From the NCBI GenBank assembly GCA_934130025.1, contig CAKOXG010000001.1, positions 1-64,000 on the forward strand: a DNA stretch of 64,000 bases, written 5' to 3'. Positions 54,932 to 63,868 of this stretch are shown in pieces. The position numbers and the translations under genes are program-made. Source of the stretch: an uncultured Clostridia bacterium. GTDB taxonomy: Bacteria; Bacillota; Clostridia; TANB77; CAG-508. The notes below the pieces were generated by a model that searched no databases, was not told where the DNA came from, and saw only the letters and a program-made list of their open reading frames with translations. How positions within the stretch are numbered: the stretch's first letter is position 1; each line of letters starts with the position of its first letter.

Positions 54932-57611
54932 ATGTGGCATACGAAAGAGTTAAACCAGATTTTTACTGAATTAAGAACTAATGCAAAGGCTCGGGTTGAC
55001 TGAAGAAGAAGCCGCAAAAAGGCTAGAAAGATATGGAAAAAATTGCTTAGAGGAAAAAAAGCAGGATTCTTTATTTATAAAATTTATAAAACAATTTAAT
55101 GATTTCATGATTATTACTCTAATTATTGCAGCAATAATTTCGGCAATAGTTTCTAAAATGAATGGTGAATCTGATTATATTGATTCAATAATAATAATTG
55201 CAATAGTAATATTTAATGCAGTAATGGGGCTTATTCAGGAACAAAAAGCAGAAAAATCATTGGAAGCATTAAAAAAGATGTCTGCACCAACTGCAAAAGT
55301 AAAAAGAAGTGGAAAAATTGTGGAAATTGCAACAGAGGATGTGGTGCCAGGAGATATAGTAATTTTGGAGGCAGGAAATTTTGTGCCAGCAGATTGTAGA
55401 TTAATAAATACATACAATCTAAAGATTGAAGAATCAAGCTTAACAGGGGAAAATATACCAGAAGAAAAAGATGCAGATAAGGTATTAAAAAAAGATACAA
55501 ACATAGGAGATATGTGTAACATGGCCTTTTCAACTACTATAGTTGTTAATGGGCATGGTGAAGCAGTTGTAACCGATATAGGAATGAACACTAAAGTTGG
55601 AAAAATAGCAGGGATGATAATTGAAGATGAATCACCTGAGACGCCAATACAAAAAAAGCTTGGCGAAGTCGGAAAAATTCTTGCAATAGTGTGTATTATA
55701 ATTTGTGTTTTAATATTTGTAATTGGGGTATTTAAGAAAATTCCAATAGTAGAAATGTTTATGACATCTGTTGGATTAGCTGTCGCTGCAATTCCTGAAG
55801 GTTTACCTGCTATTGTGACTATAATGTTATCAATAGGTGTAACAAAAATGGCAAAGAAAAACAGTATAATCAGAAAGCTTCCAGCAGTAGAAACACTAGG
55901 TAGTAGCACAGTTATTTGTTCAGACAAAACAGGAACACTTACCCAAAACAAAATGACAGTTGTTGAGACAAGAGGAATATGCGGGCTTGCTCAAAGGGAC
56001 GAAAAAAAATTTATTTTAGAACTTGGAACAATGTGCACAGATACAAATGAGCAATATATTAACTCCGTTTCAGATAAAAATGGAACGAGGAAAAAGTTGG
56101 AGGCCGTGGGAGAACCAACAGAAGCAGCAATAACCAATTGTGCAATTGAAAATAATATAAGAAAATCTAAATTATATGAGCAAATGCCAAGAATAAACGA
56201 AATTCCATTTGATTCTACAAGAAAAATTATGACAACAGTTCATAAAATAGGAGAAAAGTACAGAATTATAACAAAGGGAGCTCCAGATGTATTAATAAAA
56301 AAATGCAATAGATGTTATAATTCAGGGGATGTAATTCCAATCTATAGTAAAGAGGAAAGAATAAAATATCAAAACAATGAAATGAGTGAAAAAGCACTAA
56401 GAGTAATAGCAGTAGCATTTAAAGATGTGGAGCAGTTGCCTAAAAATATAAATTCAGAGATGATAGAAAATAATCTCATTTTTGTAGGATTAATAGGCAT
56501 GATAGATCCACCAAGAAATGGGGTAAAAGAGGCTGTAAGAACATGCAGGAGAGCAGGAATAAAAACAGTAATGATAACAGGAGACCATTTGCAAACTGCA
56601 AAAGCAATAGCCAAGGATTTGGGGATACTAAGAAAAGGTGATTTTGCAATTTCTGGAGATGACTTTGAAAAAATAACAGACAAGGAACTTGAAAGAAATA
56701 TTATGAAATATTCGGTATTTGCAAGAGTTTCACCAGAACATAAAGTAAGAATTGTAAAAGCATTTAGAAATGCTGGGCAAGTTGTTGCAATGACTGGAGA
56801 CGGAGTAAATGATGCTCCTGCATTAAAAAATGCAGATATAGGCATTGCAATGGGAAAAGGTGGCACAGATGTAGCAAAAAATGCAGCTGATATGATTCTA
56901 ACAGACGATAATTTTGTAACAATTGTAGAAGCGGTAAAACAGGGAAGAAATATTTACGATAACATAAAAAAAGCAGTACATTTCCTTATTGCAACAAACA
57001 TTGGAGAAATAGCAACAATATTTGTAGGATTACTAATGGGAATAAAATCACCATTGCTTGCAATACAACTTTTATGGATAAACCTTGTAACAGATTCACT
57101 TCCTGCTATAGCTTTGGGGCTTGAAAAGGAAGAGGAAGACATCATGAACAGGCTTCCTAGAAGCCCTAAAAAAAGCCTATTTGCAGATGGGCTATGGTGG
57201 AAAATTATAATAGAAGGTGCTATGCTTGGAATGTTCACATTACTTGCATTTAGCATAGGAAATAAAATGTATGGCATTAAAGTAGGAAGAACGATGGCAT
57301 TTGTATCACTTGGAATGCTAGAACTTGTGCACAGCTTTAATGTAAAAACAGACAAAAGCATATTAAAAACAGGATTGTTAGAAAACAAATATCTTGTAGG
57401 GGCCTTTTTACTAGGAACAGTGCTTCAAGTAATTGTAGTAATAATAAAGCCATTAGCAGAAATATTTGATGTAGTCCCATTAAATGCAGTTCAGTGGCTA
57501 TACACTATAATAATATCAATATCTCCACTTGTAATAATGGAAATTCAAAAAGCAACAAATGAAAGAAAAGAAGCAAGAGTAGTAAAAACAGCAGAAAACT
57601 ATTGTGAATAA
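54932..57611 (+). CDS. P-type Ca2+-transporting ATPase, split by +1 frameshift at CGG
   Basis: Type IIA cation pump, probably exporting calcium. Motifs: SLTGEN, AAIPEGLPAIV in the fourth membrane segment (Ca-ATPase type), phosphorylation site CSDKTGTLT, TGDGVNDAPALKNADIG, and a C-terminal bundle. The true start is ATG 54932, eight bases after a perfect AAGGAGG; from there the frame reads WHTKELNQIFTELRTNAKA and then meets CGG. Skipping C 54992 gives GLTEEEAAKRLERYGKN, the conserved N-terminal motif, and an 892-residue protein. Without the shift only a 23-residue peptide is made. ATG 54981 lacks a ribosome site and would remove the first part of the pump. Confidence 0.9.
54992..54994 (+). other. 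CGG +1 frameshift site in the P-type ATPase
   Basis: GCT CGG GTT GAC TGA in frame; skipping the C gives GCT GGG TTG ACT GAA, the conserved GLTEEEA motif. Confidence 0.82.
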
Positions 57612-57643
57612 TAGCAACCAAAATTCACCAATGTATAAAAAAT

Positions 57644-57672
57644 TTGCATTTGAATAAAATATGTGGTATAAT
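57644..57672 (+). promoter_or_regulatory. Promoter of the M23 peptidase gene
   Basis: TTGCAT (57644-57649), 17-base spacer, TATAAT (57667-57672). The start of transcription would be near 57680, which places the ATG at 57661 outside the mRNA. Confidence 0.65.
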
Positions 57673-57702
57673 AGATTTTGTCGCAGTAAAAAGGAGAGTG
57701 AA

Positions 57703-58677
57703 ATTATTTTATACCATATATTAAAAAACTGCACTAAAGAGATTATAAAATTACTTATAGCAGCTTTAATAGCCTTCTTAACAATTATTATAATAGTATT
57801 TATAAAATACAACCCAGTATATGCTGTGAAATTAGATGGCGAAGTTATAGGTTATGTAAAAAGCAAAGAAGTAATGGAAAAAATAATAAACGAGCAAGTT
57901 TTAACCTCAGAAAACCCATGTGCCGTTTTCACTGAGTTAAATGTAACTCCTACCTATGAATTAGAACTTGTAGCAGAAGAAGCAAACGACGAAGAGAAAA
58001 TAGTAGAAAAATTGGCAGAAAATACTACAACACTTTACAAGTATTATGCCATTACTGTAAATGATGAAAGCCAAACATATGTAAATACTCTTGAAGAAGC
58101 TGAAAGTATAGTTCAAGAAATGAGTAATGAATACTCAGAAGATGTTGCAAAAGTAGCAATTTTAGAGCAATATACCAAAAATGAGGAAGATATAGGTACA
58201 GTTGAACTTTCTATTGCAAAAACAAGTATTGATACAAATTTAAGAGAAATAAAAAGTGAGCAAGAAAGAATAGCAGCAGCCACATGTAATGGAGTGTATT
58301 TTAGCACATTGCCTGTAACTGGAAATATCACTTCCAGATATGGAGTTGTAGAATCAAGCATTAGAAATCATGCACACGGAGGGTTAGATATAGCAGCACC
58401 ACTCGGAACAAACATAAAAGCGGCTGCACCAGGAAAAGTTTCATATTCTGGATGGATGAGTGGATATGGTTACTTAATTATAATAGATCATGAAAATGGA
58501 GTTAAAACATATTATGGGCACTGTAGCAAACTTTATGCTTCAGTTGGTGATGAAGTTGAAGCAGGAACAATAATTGCAGCAGTTGGCTCTACAGGAAACT
58601 CAACAGGTAACCACCTACACTTTGAAATAAGAATAAATGGAACATCTGTAAACCCACAAAAGTATATATATAAATAA
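57703..58677 (+). CDS. M23 (LytM) cell-wall endopeptidase, probable AUU start
   Basis: Membrane-anchored zinc peptidase cutting peptidoglycan cross-links. One membrane segment near residues 13-35, a long beta-rich region, then the LytM domain with metal ligands in HGGLDIA and the GNHLHFEI His-x-His motif; GYGYLIIIDHENGVKTYYGHC lies between. After the predicted transcript start there is no in-frame ATG, GTG or TTG near AAGGAGA (57691-57697); two ATT codons at 57703 and 57706 are at the right distance. I therefore infer an AUU start, as known for infC. ATG 57661 lies within the promoter. Confidence 0.85.
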   Translation: MILYHILKNCTKEIIKLLIAALIAFLTIIIIVFIKYNPVYAVKLDGEVIGYVKSKEVMEKIINEQVLTSENPCAVFTELNVTPTYELELVAEEANDEEKIVEKLAENTTTLYKYYAITVNDESQTYVNTLEEAESIVQEMSNEYSEDVAKVAILEQYTKNEEDIGTVELSIAKTSIDTNLREIKSEQERIAAATCNGVYFSTLPVTGNITSRYGVVESSIRNHAHGGLDIAAPLGTNIKAAAPGKVSYSGWMSGYGYLIIIDHENGVKTYYGHCSKLYASVGDEVEAGTIIAAVGSTGNSTGNHLHFEIRINGTSVNPQKYIYK

Positions 58678-58688
58678 AAAATAATAAG

Positions 58689-58741
58689 ATAACACCAATA
58701 ATGAATAATTTATCAAAAAGTTCATTAAGGTGTTATTTTTA
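58689..58741 (+). terminator. Terminator after the M23 peptidase gene
   Basis: ATAACACC (58689-58696) pairs with GGTGTTAT (58729-58736), followed by TTTTT. Confidence 0.7.
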
Positions 58742-58761
58742 AATTGAACAATTACAAATTT

Positions 58762-58778
58762 TTCACAAATTCTTCACA
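58762..58778 (+). promoter_or_regulatory. TTCACA-N5-TTCACA box upstream of htrA
   Basis: Two exact TTCACA direct repeats separated by five bases (58762-58767, 58773-58778), just upstream of a TATATA -10 near 58791. This 6-5-6 direct repeat is the form used by OmpR/PhoB-class regulators such as PhoP, WalR and CssR. Confidence 0.5.
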
Positions 58779-58837
58779 AACATATTGTAATATATAACTG
58801 TAATAGGATAAAATAATACTGAAAGGAAGTTATTTAT

Positions 58838-60091
58838 ATGGAAGAAAACAATGAGAAGATACCAGAAAAGATAATAGATAAATCTGGAAAAGAATTTAAA
58901 ACAGTAAAGCCAAATGAAAAAAAGGAAAATAAAACATCATATGGTTTTGCAAAGAACATTGCTGTGCCCTTTTTAAGCGGTGTGTTAGGAGCAGGAATTG
59001 TTTTAGGAACATGCCTAGGTGTTCCAGGAATAAGAGAAAACCTTGTAGGTTCAAACAACAAATCATCGGTAACTGCAAGTACTAATAATACAGGTACTAC
59101 ACAAACTATAAATACAACACAAATATCATTAGAAAAATATTCCGAAACAGGAATGGCAGTTGCTGCAAAGGTACAACCATCAATAGTTGGAATAAAAGTG
59201 GAATATACAGTAAATTCTATATTTATGAATAAACAAGGAACGGCAGAAGCTGAAGGTTCGGGAATAATAATAAGTGAAGATGGATACATTTTAACCAACA
59301 ATCATGTTATTAATTCAGGTTCAACATCATCTTATTACGAGATTGGAACTGCAAGTAAAGTAAGCGTATACCTTTATAACGACGAAACAGAGTATGAAGC
59401 AAAAGTTATAGGAACAGATGAACAAACAGATTTAGCAGTAATAAAAATAGAAAAAACAGGCCTTACTGCGGCTGAGATAGGAGATTCGGATAATGTTAAT
59501 GTAGGAGAATTTGCAATGGCTATTGGAAATCCTCTTGGAATGCAGAGTTCTGTTACAGGAGGAATTATAAGTGCTGTAAACAGAGAAGTAACAGATTCAG
59601 ACGGAAAAAAATATAAATTGATTCAAACAGATGCGGCTATAAACTCTGGAAATAGTGGTGGAGCATTAGTAAATAGTAAAGGCCAGGTAATAGGTGTAAA
59701 TACTCTTAAAGTTTCTGCTACAGGTGTTGAAGGAATGGGCTTTGCAATTCCAATAAATTCTGCAAAATCAGTATATGAGCAATTAATTCAGTATAAAAAA
59801 GTAAAAAGACCATATATAGGATTAACAGGAAGAGATTTAAATGAAGAAACAGCAAAAAGAAACAATTTAGTAGAAGGAATTTATGTTGTTTCTGTTGATG
59901 AATATTCTGCTGCTGAAAAAGCAGGTGTAAAGTCTGGAGACGTTATTGTAAAAGCAGATGGCAAAGACATAAAAACTATGGATGAGCTAACTGAAATAAA
60001 AAATACTCATTCCATAGGTGATGAAATGACAATAACAGTAAACAGAAATGGAAAAACAAAAGATTTGACCCTAACTTTACAAGAACAATAA
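58838..60091 (+). CDS. htrA: HtrA/DegP-like serine protease with PDZ domain
   Basis: Membrane-anchored quality-control protease for misfolded exported proteins. A cytoplasmic start, one membrane segment (about residues 42-65), a Thr/Asn-rich linker, and the trypsin-like domain with catalytic His in LTNNHVI, Asp in TDLAVIKI and Ser in SGNSGGAL. One C-terminal PDZ domain (YIGLTGRDLNEE, AGVKSGDVIVKADG). 417 residues. GAAAGGAAG precedes ATG 58838. Confidence 0.95.
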   Translation: MEENNEKIPEKIIDKSGKEFKTVKPNEKKENKTSYGFAKNIAVPFLSGVLGAGIVLGTCLGVPGIRENLVGSNNKSSVTASTNNTGTTQTINTTQISLEKYSETGMAVAAKVQPSIVGIKVEYTVNSIFMNKQGTAEAEGSGIIISEDGYILTNNHVINSGSTSSYYEIGTASKVSVYLYNDETEYEAKVIGTDEQTDLAVIKIEKTGLTAAEIGDSDNVNVGEFAMAIGNPLGMQSSVTGGIISAVNREVTDSDGKKYKLIQTDAAINSGNSGGALVNSKGQVIGVNTLKVSATGVEGMGFAIPINSAKSVYEQLIQYKKVKRPYIGLTGRDLNEETAKRNNLVEGIYVVSVDEYSAAEKAGVKSGDVIVKADGKDIKTMDELTEIKNTHSIGDEMTITVNRNGKTKDLTLTLQEQ

Positions 60092-60224
60092 TAAAAATAC
60101 TAATTAGTTACACTAAGTTCACACAAAAGACAAACTCCATTGATATTCTATAAACATAGTTGGTAAGCAATATTACTAAAACTTACTAACTAAAAAACAA
60201 AAACATCCCCTTTTATTTTCGGAT

Positions 60225-60258
60225 CGATTGCCAAGAGAAAATGGCAATCGGTTTTTTT
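60225..60258 (+). terminator. Strong terminator after htrA
   Basis: CGATTGCCA / TGGCAATCG perfect 9-bp stem followed by GTTTTTTT. Confidence 0.8.
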
Positions 60259-60336
60259 ACTATAATAGAATATTTTTAGAATAATTTCTTGTAGAATGAG
60301 CTATTACAAGTTATTCATATTTATGGAAATAAATAC

Positions 60337-60365
60337 TTGAATTATTTTATATAAAAATATATAAT
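60337..60365 (+). promoter_or_regulatory. Promoter of the pilin-like/rnhB/pdp unit
   Basis: TTGAAT (60337-60342), 17-base spacer, TATAAT (60360-60365). Confidence 0.6.
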
Positions 60366-60397
60366 CAAAATTGCAACGTATTTAAAGAAAGGAAAAT

Positions 60398-60916
60398 ATG
60401 ATGAAAAATAATACAGGTGTCGGAATAATAAAAATAGTAATACTAATGATAATAATTGCAATAATCGCATTTTGTGGAGTATACCTTGTAAGAATGAAAT
60501 ACAATGAAACAAAATTGCAAACATTAAAAACAGATATGCTACAGGTTCAATGGAAAATAAAAAGCTATGTGGATAATCAAACTGTAAAAAAAGAAGAAAA
60601 TAAATATTTAGGGGTTAAGGTAAGTGAAGCAAAAGATGATGCACTTATAAACGAATTTTTAAAGAATAATGTATTGCAAGAAAATGAATATGATAAGTTT
60701 TATATTCTTAAAGACGAAGAACTGCAAAAGGCCGGATTGAAAATTACAAATTATGAAGGAAGCTATTTTTTAGTTAACTATGATAACTATGAAATAATAA
60801 TTACAAAAGGATTCCAGTATAATAAAGATGAAATGCTTTATAAACTTTCTGAAGTAGAAAAAAAGACGGAAAGTGGAGAAGAAAATCAGAACGAAAAAAT
60901 GAGTGATGAAAAGTAA
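60398..60916 (+). CDS. Pseudopilin-like single-pass membrane protein
   Basis: A short polar start, then a hydrophobic helix beginning GVGIIKIVILMIIIAIIAF and continuing into an amphipathic helix (MKYNETKLQTLKTDMLQVQWKI), with a small soluble domain and acidic tail. This layout is that of type IV pilin-like proteins, but the usual Glu at mature position 5 is absent, so processing is unsure. AAAGGAAAAT precedes ATG 60398. rnhB follows closely. Confidence 0.6.
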   Translation: MMKNNTGVGIIKIVILMIIIAIIAFCGVYLVRMKYNETKLQTLKTDMLQVQWKIKSYVDNQTVKKEENKYLGVKVSEAKDDALINEFLKNNVLQENEYDKFYILKDEELQKAGLKITNYEGSYFLVNYDNYEIIITKGFQYNKDEMLYKLSEVEKKTESGEENQNEKMSDEK

Positions 60917-60943
60917 TTCTCAGAGTAGAAAAGGTGATAAAAG

Positions 60944-61585
60944 ATGAAAGAAAAAGAAGAACAAAGATTGAACATGTTAAAGGCTGAAGAGGAAAAATTA
61001 TATAATGAAAAAAATATAAAATACATATGTGGAATTGATGAAGCAGGAAGAGGACCATTAGCAGGACCTGTTGTTGTAGGGGCAGTTGTAATGCCAAGAG
61101 ATTCTAAAATAGAATGGGTAAATGACTCAAAAAAAGTTACTGAAAAAAGAAGAGAAATATTATATGATAAGATTACAGAAGAGGCTTTGGCATGGGGAGT
61201 AGGAATTGTCTCAGAAAAAGAAATTGACCAAATAAACATCTTAAATGCAACAAAAATGGGGCTACATCTAGCTTTGGGAGAGGTGATAGAAAAATTAGGA
61301 GAAAAACCGGATATAGTAATAGTAGATGCTCTAAAAGACATAGATACATTTCAAATTCCATACCAATCTATTATAAAAGGAGATGCAACAAGGTATTCAA
61401 TTGCATGCGCATCAATAATTGCAAAAGTCACAAGGGATAGAATAATGAGACAATGGGATGAAATATACCCAGTATATAATTTTGAAAAAAACAAAGGATA
61501 TGGAACTTCAGAGCACATAAATGCACTTAAAGATTATGGCCCATGCCAAATACATAGAAGATCATTTATAAAACATTTTGTATAA
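60944..61585 (+). CDS. rnhB: Ribonuclease HII
   Basis: Removes RNA embedded in DNA. Motifs YICGIDEAGRGPLAGPVVVGAV (catalytic Asp, Glu), IVDALKDID and ACASIIAKVTRD are intact; 213 residues. AAAAGGTGATAAAAG lies upstream of ATG 60944. Confidence 0.95.
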   Translation: MKEKEEQRLNMLKAEEEKLYNEKNIKYICGIDEAGRGPLAGPVVVGAVVMPRDSKIEWVNDSKKVTEKRREILYDKITEEALAWGVGIVSEKEIDQINILNATKMGLHLALGEVIEKLGEKPDIVIVDALKDIDTFQIPYQSIIKGDATRYSIACASIIAKVTRDRIMRQWDEIYPVYNFEKNKGYGTSEHINALKDYGPCQIHRRSFIKHFV

Positions 61586-61600
61586 GATAGAGGAATAGAT

Positions 61601-62903
61601 ATGAATATTTTAGAGATAATTGAAAAAAAGAGAGATAAAAAAGAGCTAAATAAAGATGAAATAGAGTTCTTTGTAAAAGGATACACAGATGGAAGTATTC
61701 CAGATTATCAGGCTGCTGCGCTTGTTATGGCAATATATATAAATGGAATGACAAAAAAGGAAACTACAGAATTAGCATTGGCAATGGCATATTCTGGGGA
61801 AGTATTGGATTTATCTAGCATAGGAGAAGTAGTGGATAAACATAGTACAGGAGGAATTGGAGATAAAGTAACACTAATACTCATGCCGATAATTGCATCT
61901 TTGGGAGTAAATGTAGCAAAAATGTCTGGAAGAGGGCTTGGGTATACTGGAGGAACAAAAGATAAACTTGAATCAATTCCAGGATATAAAACAGAAATAT
62001 CTATAGATGAATTCATAAACAATGTAAAGAAAATTGGAATAAGCTTAATAGGGCAAACAATGAACCTAGCCCCAGCAGATAAAAAACTATATGCCTTGAG
62101 AGATTCGATTGGATGCACAGCAAACATTCCACTTATTAGTTCAAGCATAATGAGTAAAAAAATCGCAGCAGGTGCAAGCAAAATAGTATTAGATGTTACT
62201 TGTGGAAGCGGAGCGTTTATGAAAAAACTAGAAGAAGCAGAAAATTTATCTAATATGATGATTGACATAGGAAGGCTGGCAAATAAAGAAACTGTCTGCA
62301 TAATTACAAACATGGATGAGCCTTTAGGAAGAATGGTTGGAAATACACTGGAGATAATTGAAACAGTACAAGCATTAAAAGGAAATATGCAGGAAGATGT
62401 AAAGGCGGTTGTGCTGGAGCTGGGGGCTTACATGCTAAAACTTGATGGCAAAGGAGATTGCATAGAAGAAAATAAAAAGAAGATAGAAGAAGCAATTCTA
62501 AATGGAACAGCCTATAAAAAATTTTTGGAGCTAATAAAGAACCAAGGTGGAGATATAGAATTTATACAGAACATTGAAAAAATGCAGGTTGCCAAATATG
62601 TAATGCCAGTAAAAGCCTCAAAAGCTGGATATGTAGAAAAGCTAAATGCAGAAGAAGTGCGGAAAAATTGCAATGAATTTAGGCGCAGGGAGAGTAAAAA
62701 AAGAAGACAATATAGACTATCAAGTTGGAATTGAGCTTTTAAAAAAAGTTGGAGACCATGTAGAAAAAGACGAAACTGTTGCACACATATACGCAAATGA
62801 TGAAGAAAAAGGAAGAAATGCAGTTAAAAAATTAGAGGAAATATATGATATAACAGAAAAGCAAGTAAACAAAAACAAATACATACTGGAAGTAATAAGC
62901 TGA
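61601..62903 (+). CDS. pdp: Pyrimidine-nucleoside phosphorylase, split by +1 frameshift at CGG
   Basis: Splits uridine and thymidine with phosphate in salvage. DKHSTGGIGDKVTLILMP and SGRGLGYTGGTKDKLESIPG match the family, as does KLYALRDSIGCTANIPLISSSIMSKK. Near the C terminus the frame breaks: GAA GTG CGG AAA. Skipping C 62660 gives EEVGKIAMNLGAGRVKKEDNID, the conserved final domain, and 433 residues, the length I recall for Bacillus Pdp. Without the shift a 19-residue unrelated tail follows. GAGGAATAG precedes ATG 61601. Confidence 0.92.
62660..62662 (+). other. CGG +1 frameshift site in pdp
   Basis: GTG CGG AAA in frame; skipping the C gives GTG GGA AAA and restores the LGAGR-containing domain. 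Confidence 0.82.
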
Positions 62904-62933
62904 TAATAAAGAATCATAAAAAAGTTATAAAAA

Positions 62934-63012
62934 ACTTAATCAGAATATTGAAGTGAATGCCAAATTGAACATTTGGGGTTCAGAACATATAAACTGATTA
63001 AGTCCTTTTTTA
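62934..63012. terminator. Large three-stem bidirectional terminator or small RNA
   Basis: Outer stem ACTTAATCAG (62934-62943) / CTGATTAAGT (62994-63003), middle TGAA/TTCA, inner CCAAAT (62960-62965) / ATTTGG (62971-62976), flanked by A-run and T-run. It lies between pdp and a convergent gene. More elaborate than the other terminators here. Confidence 0.6.
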
Positions 63013-63264
63013 TAAAGAAAACTTGAAATTAGAATCAGAATTAGAATCAAAATCCAAACTCTTATCCTGCAAAAGTCTATTTACATTTTTTAATGAAACA
63101 CCAGTTGAATAAGAAAGCGTCTCAGCAGAAACAGATTCATCACTATCAACTAAAAAATTTTTCAGTTTACAGATATCCTGTTTATCTTTTGCTTGGCAAT
63201 GAGGGCAGGTATCACTATTTGCAACAAAAAAACAACCACAACGTACACATTTATTAACATTCAT
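63010..63264 (-). CDS. Small zinc-ribbon protein with C-terminal helix-turn-helix-like part
   Basis: 84 residues: two Cys pairs (CVRCG and CPHCQ) form a zinc ribbon, followed by ICKLKNFLVDSDESVSAETLSYSTGVSLKNVNRLL, which looks like a small DNA-binding helix set. The layout resembles the YvyF/flagellar-operon small regulators, but I am not certain. ATG 63264 lies some 12 bases after AAAGGAATG. Confidence 0.65.
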   Translation of the reverse strand: MNVNKCVRCGCFFVANSDTCPHCQAKDKQDICKLKNFLVDSDESVSAETLSYSTGVSLKNVNRLLQDKSLDFDSNSDSNFKFSL

Positions 63265-63431
63265 ACTAAATTCATTCCTTTCTCTGAGCATGTACAAGAA
63301 AAATAAAGTTAAGCAAATTATCTTTTCTTGTAACAAAATATATCTAAATTCTACAAAATGAATTTTATCATAAATAACTAAAAAATAAAATAGAAAAAAT
63401 AAAAATCTTTGCATCTCCAAGATTTTTTTCG

Positions 63432-63448
63432 TTAAGTAACTTACTTAA
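63432..63448. repeat. 17-base perfect palindrome, copy 1
   Basis: TTAAGTAACTTACTTAA, an inverted repeat with a central C. The same sequence on the other strand occurs at 63612. Confidence 0.6.
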
Positions 63449-63563
63449 ACGAATTTTTAACTTTAAATTTTTACTTACATTTCAGTATTTACGTAGTTTT
63501 TAACATATTTAATTTTTATAAAAAATCTTATAAAATTTTATTTTTTTAAGTTCTCATTTTTCC

Positions 63564-63592
63564 TTGACTTTACTACATCTTAATGCTATTAT
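63564..63592 (+). promoter_or_regulatory. Promoter upstream of the prepilin-like gene
   Basis: TTGACT (63564-63569), 17-base spacer, TATTAT (63587-63592). The second palindrome lies just after the predicted transcript start near 63599. Confidence 0.55.
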
Positions 63593-63611
63593 TAGCTTAA
63601 TAAATTTGTAT

Positions 63612-63628
63612 TTAAGTAAGTTACTTAA
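63612..63628. promoter_or_regulatory. 17-base palindrome, copy 2, operator-like
   Basis: TTAAGTAAGTTACTTAA, placed just downstream of the promoter at 63564-63592, so a bound repressor would block transcription. Same sequence in reverse as copy 1, 180 bases away. Confidence 0.55.
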
Positions 63629-63868
63629 ACAGTTAATATGATTTTATGTGGATATGTTGTGATGGATAATTTATATAAAATGATTTTAAAGTGTTGAATA
63701 TTTAAGAAAATTATTATAAAATTAGAATAAGTATTCGGATACAACCGAGCATTTATAAAATAAAAGCATAAGAAAATGAATTAAGGATAATAATAAATTT
63801 GGAGGATTATTTTTGATGAAGGTGAGAAACGAAAGTAGTAATAAAGATAGAAACAAGATGAATGTAAA

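Larger units (their letters stand above)
60092..60397. other. 306-base gene-free stretch
   Basis: Contains the htrA terminator (60225-60258) and the promoter at 60337-60365. I see nothing else of note. Confidence 0.6.
63265..63868. other. Long regulatory stretch before the prepilin gene
   Basis: No convincing gene except a possible short reading frame at 63816. It holds two 17-base palindromes (63432-63448, 63612-63628), a promoter (63564-63592) and a GGAGG site at 63801. Confidence 0.5.

Noticed and set aside
54981..57611. P-type ATPase starting at ATG 54981
   Set aside because: No ribosome site there, and the strong AAGGAGG at ATG 54932 leads straight into the CGG site with matching family sequence on both sides.
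7641..62662. The six frame breaks as sequencing or assembly errors
   Set aside because: All are the same base gain (C before GG), only where CGG is in frame, in mixed contexts without long homopolymers; random errors would hit other sites and out-of-frame CGG equally. Raw reads are still the deciding check.
7641..62662. CGG reassigned to another amino acid or used as stop
   Set aside because: A plain reassignment would not need the frame change that all six genes show; a stop would leave six conserved genes broken, including ftsW.
7641..62662. Classic slippery-site programmed frameshifting with downstream structure
   Set aside because: The preceding codons differ at each site and do not re-pair in the +1 frame, and I see no shared hairpin or Shine-Dalgarno-like element at set distance.
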